Part shown: piece by piece, positions 57,515 to 64,000 of the stretch
Position numbering within the stretch: the first letter of the stretch is position 1
Layout of the letters: the number at the start of each line of letters is the position of its first letter
Origin: Tachypleus tridentatus
Taxonomy: Eukaryota > Arthropoda > Merostomata > Xiphosura > Limulidae
Length of the DNA: 64,000 nt
Direction: 5' to 3'
Assembly: GCF_004210375.1 (NCBI RefSeq)
Contig: NC_134830.1
Location: forward strand, 43,963,094 to 44,027,093
Notes under the pieces: generated by a model
The model's database searches: none
What the model was told of the DNA's origin: nothing
The model's input: the letters and a program-made list of their open reading frames with translations, nothing else
Program-made: the position numbers and the translations under genes

Positions 57515-57602
57515 GCGTAGCCGCAATGGACAGTCCGCTGTGTCCACCGCGGAGAATCGAACCCGGCATTTTAACTTTGCAAGTCTGTAAATATACCGCT
57601 AT
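57515..57602 (-). repeat. SINE family C copy
   Basis: Reverse complement: GATAGCGGTATATTTACAGA, TTGCAAAGTTAAAATGCC, GGGTTCGATTCTCCGCGG, ACACAGCGGACTGTCCATTG. Confidence 0.8.
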
Positions 57603-58362
57603 CTAATCTGTTTCATCTACTTGACTGCACACATTATAGGCAGTTGGTAAGCATTAATTATTAAAAACAAAATGTATGATAGATTTAATAAGTTTCATTG
57701 AGAGTTGCTAAATCGCACACTCGAATCAAAACTAACTGAAAAATCTTAAAAACAAATGAATTCCACAAACATCTTATTCGTAGACAAAATAATAATGTTG
57801 TTTTAAAGTAAGTAGTTAAAAACTTAACGTCAACCTTAGTTACAGACTTGTCACACGAATACAGTTGAATATAATAGCATATTGGTGTTAAAGTTTACCA
57901 AAATGACACAGAGTAGGTGTTTTTTTTTTATTTAGTAGTAAAGCTTAAAGCTATACAATGAGATGGTTGGTTTATTTTAATTGAAACGTAATCTATCTAA
58001 GTATGCGTTGTTTGCTTGCCAGATACATAAAGAGAATAAGAAAAACCGTGTATGTATTTCAAAAGAAACATTGTTTCATGTAAGCGTGATAGAACAACTA
58101 ACGCAATACGAAAAAAAAACACGAAATCTTAATTATCAGCCTTATATATATATCAAGTTATTTAATTTATTTCAGAAAAAGGTCTGTATTGTAATGAAAA
58201 TATAGTTCTTTCCTCACAAAGCTAAGTTTACAGTCAGAAAAAAGTAATTTGTTTAAATTAACTAAAAACAAGTACAATTATTTTGCAAGCTTTTCAAAAG
58301 CTACGTTTCACTTGGAAACCGAAACGCCTAAATTGTGAATATCCATAGAGAGCAACATAATA
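57603..58362. other. No gene recognised
   Basis: A 74-codon plus frame (57981-58205) is lysine-rich, chance-like. AT-rich. Confidence 0.4.
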
Positions 58363-58688
58363 TCTGTTTCTATTTATATTAAAATATAACTATACACACT
58401 ATAAATTTACGTTGTTAAACATTAGCCAAAGCTAATTACAATAATAATAATTTCTAATTATATTAAAATATAATTATTCACACTAAAATCTTATGTTGTT
58501 AAACGTTAAAGAGAGTATTGCAATAATATTTGTTTCTAATTATATTAAAATATAACTATTCACACTATATTTTTATGTTGTTAAACATTAACCAAAGTAG
58601 TACAATAATATTTATTTCTAATTGCAGTCAAATATAATTATTCACCTTAAATATTATGCTGTTAAACATTGACCAAAGTACTGCAATG
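58363..58688 (+). repeat. About 82-bp tandem repeat, four units
   Basis: ATTAAAATATAACTATTCAC recurs near 58378, 58462 and 58543 and in drifted form near 58626, each followed by TTATGTTGTTAAACATTA and a CAATAATA stretch. Spacing is 81-84 bp. Confidence 0.88.
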
Positions 58689-58828
58689 CTAAAACTTTTT
58701 AAAAAGACTCTTATTATAATTGTCTTCTAATTGATAGCATTCTATAAATAAGCAAATTTGGTGTTTATCGTGGCAAGATAAACAAATTAAATGTTAATTT
58801 GTTGTTAAACATAAAGATAAATAATACG

Positions 58829-58910
58829 GGATATCTGTGCCCATTACGTGTACGGAAACCTGATTTTCAGCATTATGAGGCCATAGACTTGCCGCTGAGC
58901 CATTGGGATT
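58829..58910 (-). repeat. SINE family B, head and early tail
   Basis: Reverse complement: CCAATGGCTCAGCGGCAAGT, CTCATAATGCTGAAAATC, GGTTTCCGTACACGTAATGG, GCACAGATATCC. Confidence 0.8.
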
Positions 58911-60121
58911 ACAAATTTAAGAATTCAAAGATATATTCATTACTATAACGAAAATAGCAGCCAGAAAATGTGTTTATTGTAAGCATTGAAAATAGACTGC
59001 TCTTACGTGGAAACTGACCAGCAGAGAATGTAATGTATCAATAACTTAACAAAACTTCTAATTATCACCTGATGAATCACTAACAGTAACTAAAATACAA
59101 GATAGGTGCTGCTTTCTTTCGAAACAAGTTTCTACACTGCTAGCTAGATTTTAAATATTAACAAAAGGATATTGATGCTGTTATAGCATTTTTATTTCAT
59201 GAAGAGTTACAATGAGGGAGTACGAGTTACAAATTAAATGAGAGTATGAAAACATGTGGCGCCGTTTACTGAGAGTTATGTGAACTATGCTTACGGAATA
59301 CAAATAACCTCGGCTACTTTCGCTGAACAACTATTTACTTTACCGAGCACGAAATACACCTGTATTTATTTGAACCAATTTATTTGAACAATTCATCGAT
59401 TAGACAAGAAACTTTAACATTTACAATGTTACACTTGAAACCGTCTGGGCATAAAGTGAAAAATCTAGCAATATTCAAAACGATACACGTCTTAGTGAGT
59501 GAAGAAATATCTCTGGGCGGATACTGTTTTTGTAAGCACGCCCTACCCCCGCCCCACCCGCTAATAATTTGTTTGTACAAATCTAATACTACAGACTAGA
59601 ATATAATTATCCCACTGTTATGCGACGTATAATAGCATTTAATGTTGCAGACGTATAGCAAACATCCGATATTTTAAGACGAAATTTATTATATACATAT
59701 GCATATAGTACGTAATATCCAAACTACAGAACATTCCTAAATACAAACTGATCATGAAATAATTTCAATATAACCGTTGTCCTGTTTAACTAAAGTATGG
59801 CAGGTGCTGGATTTGTTGTCATATGTTAATTATTAGTTTGCGGGTATAAGAAAAGCTAAGCCTATTCCCAGCCAGTTTTCAGTATGATTGGGAAGACAAC
59901 AACAACACTTTCTTCTTCTTCTTCCACAGTTCTCAGTTTGATTACAGTTAATCAGCAAGCATTATCTCAGATGTATGAGGAAAAGAAACTGATACGCTAT
60001 TTGCGCGTGTTTGTAGGCCATAATTATAAACACAGTAGAAAATATAGCTAAGCGGAATAAAACGTAGTCCAACTATGGCGGAGTAATTCTTGTTAATGTT
60101 GATTCCTGTAGCAGAATCTAC
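58911..60121. other. No gene recognised
   Basis: Overlapping frames on both strands at 59380-59599 share DNA containing CCCTACCCCCGCCCCACCC and show no domain. (TTC)n near 59911-59926. Confidence 0.4.
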
Positions 60122-60191
60122 TTTTGTTGCTTTTACTGATGTAATTCTGATAAAAGTTTTGTTGCTTTTACTGATGTAATTTTAGTAAAAT
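60122..60191 (+). repeat. 35-bp tandem duplication
   Basis: TTTTGTTGCTTTTACTGATG with TAATTCTGATAAAAG, then the same with TAATTTTAGTAAAAT. Confidence 0.9.
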
Positions 60192-60796
60192 CTTATCCTG
60201 TTTGAACGCCATAAAAACATTCGTTATCATCCTGGCATCTCCTCCCCTTAACAGCGATGTGTTTATGATTCTAGGCAACATTTCAAGACGGTTTCTGCTT
60301 CATTCTCTAAATGTTTCTTCATATGAAAATAACAGAATTAATATCTCGATATCTCTTATAAGCAGAGCTAGGACAGAGGTGTGTATGTAGATTTGATAAA
60401 TTCAATTAGTGTACGATAAAGAACATATGTATAATGAAAAAAAATGTATTTGATTGACAAAACTAAACATACTGTGAACGTATATTAGCGTGATTTCATT
60501 GAAAATTCAAACAACCAAGAAATATATCAGACAAAGTATAACTAGAACATTTTTTGAAACAAAGCACAACCAACCAGATTCAGTATACATTTTACAAGGC
60601 AAAGGTACGTTCACTACATTTTAAGTCATATTAAGGAGCAAATTTTTCGCCAAAGAACAACAACAACAAGAAACTGAATACGTTTAGGGTATAGAATCAA
60701 TATAATATAGTTATTATCTTCAGATTATTCAAGACTTTTTACCGTGTTAAAAGGTGTAATGTTTATAAGGGGAAATGCGATACTTATTTCATCCTT
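60192..60796. other. No gene or repeat recognised
   Basis: A 62-codon plus frame (60202-60390) lacks features. Confidence 0.4.
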
Positions 60797-61062
60797 GGCC
60801 CGGCATGACCAGGTGTGCTAAGGCGTTCGACTCGTAATCCGAGGGTCGCGGGTTCGAATCCCCGTCGCACCAAACATGCTCGCCCTTTCAGCCGTGGGGG
60901 TGTTATAATGTGCGGTCAATTCCATTATTCGTTGGTAAAAGAGTAGCCTAAGAGTTGACGGTGGGTGGTGATGACTAGCTGCCTTCTTACACTGCTAAAT
61001 TAGAAACAGCTAGCGCAAATAGCCCTCGTGTAGCTTTGCGCGAAATTCAACACAAAAAAAAA
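60797..61062 (+). repeat. SINE family A, best-preserved head
   Basis: GGCCCGGCATGACCAGGTG, GACTCGTAATCCGAGGG and GCGGGTTCGAATCCCCG fold readily as a tRNA-like head with CGT anticodon. The body has a short deletion in CTGCCTTCTTACAC. Ends CGCGAAATTCAACACAAA. Confidence 0.95.
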
Positions 61063-61601
61063 TTCAAACATTACGAAACTAAAGAAGTAACTGAAGGCAG
61101 GAGCGAATACCACAGTAATATAACGCATTATTCATACATACGTAACGCAAACATCAGAAAATAAACTAGTAAAGAGATATTCCGGAACGAATAAAGAATA
61201 TTATTGTATCGAAGAGAAGGAAGAAACTGGAACACTTAAACTGACAAAATAAGTTCAGTTGTTTTACATGCATCACTCGGGTTTTACTCGATATGGGAAA
61301 GAAAGCGACAATAACACAATCACCAGAAAACTATTGTCAGGTCTGCAGGAAAACTGAAGTCTTATGTGTAAAGAAGCGTTACCACACTTTCGATTTTTCA
61401 TAAAGAGAAATAATAATAAACACGTGAGCGCAGTACACGTACGAGAAGAAAACTGAAATAATATAAAAAAAATACATTTGTTGCAACATAATATTTATTT
61501 CTGTAATTTCCAAGTGAAACTAAAATAACGTGTAAGATGAATTAAATTATATCTACGTAATGGCTTGAATATTTCAATATCTTATCTTCTTAGAAACGTT
61601 T
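61063..61601. other. No gene or repeat recognised
   Basis: AT-rich. Confidence 0.45.
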
Positions 61602-61615
61602 AATGTTAATTACCT

Positions 61616-61670
61616 AGCGCAGATAGCCCTCGTGTAGCTTCACGCGAAATTGAAAAGAACAAACAAACAA
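61616..61670 (+). repeat. SINE family A, 55-bp 5'-truncated copy
   Basis: Only AGCGCAGATAGCCCTCGTG, TAGCTTCACGCGAAATTG and the AACAAACAAAC tail are present. AATGTTAATTACCT stands directly before it (61602-61615) and recurs at 61920-61933, after the second SINE described next. This indicates a genuine truncated insertion whose 3' junction was later split. Confidence 0.85.
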
Positions 61671-61680
61671 AAAGAAATGT

Positions 61681-61912
61681 TTTTTTTTTTGAATTTCGCA
61701 CAAAGCTACTCGAGGACTATCTGTGCTAGCCGTCCCTAATTTAGCAATGTAAGATTAGAGGGAAGGCAGCTAGTCATCACTACCTGCCGCCAACTCTTGG
61801 GCTACTCTTTTACCAACAAATAATGGGATTGACCGTACCATTATAACGTCTCCACAGCTAAAAGGGCGAGCATGTTCGTCGCACGCCTTAACACGCTTGG
61901 CCATGCCGGGCC
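61681..61912 (-). repeat. SINE family A inserted at the tail of another
   Basis: Reverse copy from TTTGAATTTCGCACAAAGC to CCATGCCGGGCC, with the anticodon arm and B box deleted (TGTTCGTCGCACGCC). AAAAGAAATGTT (61670-61681) and AAAAGCAATGTT (61914-61925) are its duplication, 11 of 12 bases. Confidence 0.92.
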
Positions 61913-61933
61913 GAAAAGCAATGTTAATTACCT

Positions 61934-62114
61934 ACATTGCTTGTTTGTCTCTCCATTTGTATTAATCCATTTGTTTTTATTATTATAACTTATATACAGC
62001 ACCATACGTTTAGGCATAACAAATACTGATACATATACATACATATATATAAGAGCAGGAGATATTGCCATATAGGTTTTATGATTTTTCGTACATTTCC
62101 GTTATATTTTTTAA
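61934..62114. other. Spacer before candidate exon
   Basis: AT-rich, ending in the pyrimidine-containing tract TTTCCGTTATATTTTTTAAG, which can serve as a splice acceptor at 62115. Confidence 0.4.
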
Positions 62115-62116
62115 GG

Positions 62117-62278
62117 ATGTCACGAAGAACAAGAAACAGCAGTTCCGGGAGCACAACGACATCTACTTCCGGTTCTGTTTTACAAGGTGGAGAAAAGAGC
62201 TCGCTACCGATTGTTCAGCAAGCTCAGCATTACTTGGAAGAAAATGTTAGAGCCTGGATGAAACCGAAATACGCACAG
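62117..62278 (+). CDS. Candidate start-codon exon, unrecognised protein
   Basis: Fifty-four codons from ATG to CAG, ending in frame at the donor GTAGTTTG (GT at 62279). The ATG lies just after an acceptor-like TTTTTTAAG, so the exon may carry the start codon after an untranslated leader exon. The peptide opens MSRRTRNSSSGS, a basic, serine/threonine-rich, probably disordered N-terminus. It then becomes less biased with LPIVQQAQHYLEENVRAW and MKPKYAQ, which could form a helix. Codons are less AT-rich than the surroundings and the composition is unlike translated AT-rich DNA. The frame is also open upstream for 12 codons. I do not recognise the family. No downstream exon is visible in the remaining 1.7 kb, which is full of SINEs and would be intron. 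Best coding candidate of the window, unproven. Confidence 0.5.
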
Positions 62279-62559
62279 GTAGTTTGCTATTAATTTTCAG
62301 GTATAATAACCAGCGGTAATAATTATTTATGTTTAGGAACAGCAGATATGTCATGCCTTCTTCGCTCACGCTTAGTGTTAACATAAAACCATTACGAATT
62401 ATCTTTGTCATCGAATTCAAGTTCTTAAATTTTATAACAAAGGTAAAAGATATGGCTTGAAAATTGTAGTAAAACTTTCAACTTAAGACATTAATGAAAC
62501 ATGGATCGCAATTACTACTCAGTTACAAACTGTTTTTTCAACGTTAATGAGTTTGTTTA
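62279..62559. other. Possible intron start, nothing recognised
   Basis: AT-rich DNA following the donor. Confidence 0.35.
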
Positions 62560-62625
62560 TTTTTAAGTACAAAGCTACTCGATGGGCTATCTGTACTATG
62601 CCCACCATGGGTTTCGATAGTCACT
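62560..62625 (-). repeat. SINE family B tail half
   Basis: Reverse complement: ACTATCGAAACCCATGGTGG, GCATAGTACAGATAGCCCAT, CGAGTAGCTTTGTACTTAA. Confidence 0.8.
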
Positions 62626-62708
62626 GGGTAGCTGATATCTTTTAAGTATAATTTAATTTTCCTTGCAAGAGATTATATCGTTACATGTCCTTCATTTTGA
62701 TATTGAAC

Positions 62709-62833
62709 CATCAGTGGCTCGGCAGTATGTGTGTGTGCGTGCGTATGTATAACGCTAAAAATTGGGTTTCGATACTCTTGGTGGGAACAGTACAGATAGC
62801 CCATTGTGTAGCTTTGAGCATAACTACAAACCT
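62709..62833 (+). repeat. SINE family B, GT-rich anticodon region
   Basis: CATCAGTGGCTCGGCAGTAT, a GTGTGTGTGCGTGCGTATG expansion, AACGCTAAAAATTGGG, TTTCGATACTCTTGGTGGG, CAGTACAGATAGCCCATTG, TGTAGCTTTGAGC. Confidence 0.88.
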
Positions 62834-62874
62834 AGAAGTCGCCCCTGAAAGTCTTTGATTTATTTAAATAATAT

Positions 62875-63269
62875 CTCGCATGCCTAGGGTGCTCGACTCG
62901 CAATGTGAAGGTCGCGAATTTGAATCCCCGTAACACCAAACGCTCTTGCCTTTTAATCAGTGGATACGTTATGATGTTCGATCAATCCCACTATTTGTTG
63001 GGCCTCCCGTTAGTACAGAGGTAAGTTTCCGGATTTACAACGCTAAAATCAGGGGTTCGATTCCTCTCGGTGGGCTCAGCAGATAGCTTCATGTGGCATT
63101 GCTATAAGAAAAAAACACACACACTATTTGTTGGTAAAAGAGTACCCCAAAAGATGGCGATGGGTGGTGATAACAAACTCTAACCACTCTAGTCTTACAC
63201 TGCTAAATTAGGGACAGCTAGTGCAGATAGTCCTCGTGTAGCTTTGCACGAAATTCAAAAACAAACAAA
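62875..63269 (+). repeat. SINE family A split by a family C insertion
   Basis: Left part: CGCATGCCTAGGGTGCTCG, CGACTCGCAATGTGAAGG, B box CGAATTTGAATCCCCG, to GATCAATCCCACTATTTGTT. Right part resumes at 63133 with GGTAAAAGAGTACCCC and runs through CTAAATTAGGGACAGC to CAAAAACAAACAAA. Confidence 0.93.
63002..63121 (+). repeat. SINE family C nested in A, perfect 13-bp duplication
   Basis: CCTCCCGTTAGTACAGAGG, GGATTTACAACGCTAAAATC, GGGGTTCGATTCCTCTCGG, CAGCAGATAGCTTCATGTGG, TTGCTATAAGAAAAAAACAC. CACTATTTGTTGG lies at 62989-63001 and 63122-63134. The target belongs to the family A body, so A was already present. Confidence 0.96.
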
Positions 63270-63499
63270 TACACGCTAGTTCATTGTCTTTTCCGTATTG
63301 TTCAGTTATTCATTATTTCTAATTGAAATTACTCACGTAATTAGTTATCGATAGTTTTTCCCTTTTTTTAAAAAAAGTGAAATAAGAGGTACAGTGTTTT
63401 GTCATTTTTAACTGCTGTTGTGTTTGTTTTACAATTTTTATCCAAATATACAGAGGACTATTTGAACATATCCGTGTGTAAATTTTGAACTGATGAGTT
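63270..63499. other. Spacer, nothing recognised
   Basis: AT-rich. Confidence 0.4.
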
Positions 63500-63590
63500 T
63501 AAAGGAAGGTACCTTGCCAAAAGCACTCACTGCCATCTGTTGGGCTATTATTGCTTAATTGAACCGTTGGATCTGTCTGACAATTTTTAA
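63500..63590 (-). repeat. Old family A-related SINE fragment
   Basis: TTAAAGGAAGGTACCTTGCC, CACTCACTGCCATCTGTTGG and GCTATTATTGC resemble the family A body in reverse; boundaries unclear. Confidence 0.4.
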
Positions 63591-63782
63591 TCTTTCTCTA
63601 GTCCCAAAGTGTGGAGCACATTTTGCAGAAATTTCCATGAATCTTGGGCTCAAGGACCTACATTATAAGTACCCTAAACGCTATGCCACACCAAACTGTT
63701 TTGAAATGCGCTTTCGACTAACTAATCCTGGGTTATCTATCTCTTCGTATTCTGACTGGAAGCCAAATAACGCTTTATTTAA

Positions 63783-64000
63783 GCCGAGCGTGGCTCTGCG
63801 TTTAGCGTTCCACGTCGAAATTCAAAGTTCGAACCTACCTGCAATATACTCTAAAACACCTTCCGCACTTTCAAATTTGAGCGTTGAAAAAGTAACTGTC
63901 AATTCCACCATTCGATTATGAGTAGCTGTGTAAGTAGCGTGTGCTTCCATTTGATTGACTTCCTAGTTCTTCATTAGGGACAACTATGCCTGAACTTTGG
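63783..64000 (+). repeat. Old family A-related SINE, cut by window end
   Basis: AAAGTTCGAACCTACC (B box), TTCCGCACTTTCAAATTTGAG, AACTGTCAATTCCACCATTC, GAGTAGCTGTG and TTCATTAGGGACAACTATGC keep the order. The 120-codon frame 63559-63921 overlaps this copy by about 140 bp and is most likely not a gene. Confidence 0.6.

Noticed and set aside
59380..59599. Overlapping frames on both strands around a C-rich tract
   Set aside because: Mutual shadows without features; the C-rich tract explains the proline or glycine runs.
60797..60872. Possible functional tRNA-Thr(CGU) gene
   Set aside because: The tRNA-like part continues directly into the family A body and tail, and about 20 other copies have the same arrangement; it is a SINE head.
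63559..63921. Longest open frame in the window (120 codons, plus)
   Set aside because: Its last third lies in an old family A-related SINE, and the rest has no recognisable domain or splice structure.

Overview
This is a eukaryotic, AT-rich, gene-poor window. Both strands lack prokaryote-style packed genes, nearly all open frames are under 100 codons, and the sequence is dominated by tRNA-derived SINEs, minisatellites and decayed DNA transposons. The main SINE (here family A, about 270 bp, tRNA-Thr(CGU)-like head) resembles one I associate with horseshoe crab (chelicerate) genomes. That is recollection, not a search, so treat the organism as 'arthropod, possibly a horseshoe crab'.

Layout. 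0-10 kb: a 38-bp minisatellite, a paired CRE motif cluster (757-789), a 45-bp repeat, a regular 20 x 52-bp minisatellite (4386-5425) and four family A SINEs. 10-12 kb: a 1.57-kb Tc1-like transposon with about 200-bp inverted repeats, TA flanks and a broken transposase. 13-24 kb: many SINEs, a 55-bp minisatellite and a SINE nested in another SINE. 25-33 kb: GC-richer unexplained blocks, one possible exon (28473-28677) and a likely 5' non-coding exon ending in a strong splice donor (33042). 34-46 kb: SINEs, a mariner-like transposase fossil on the minus strand, a short MITE-like element and a TATA-containing promoter-like segment (about 43.8-44.5 kb). 46-60 kb: mostly featureless AT-rich DNA with three further tandem arrays. 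60-64 kb: dense SINEs, including two nested pairs with clear target-site duplications, and the best protein-coding candidate in the window, a 54-codon exon beginning MSRRTR (62117-62278) with acceptor-like and donor-like flanks.

Three SINE families can be separated. A, B and C have different bodies (B and C have similar heads) but share a recognisable 3' motif around 'CAGATAGCC...TGTAGCTTTG'. This suggests a common 3' end and perhaps mobilisation by one LINE. If the exon candidates are real, most of the window is probably intron or intergenic DNA of one or more large plus-strand genes; that is inference. No RNA gene, CRISPR array, virus or bacterial-type operon is supported.
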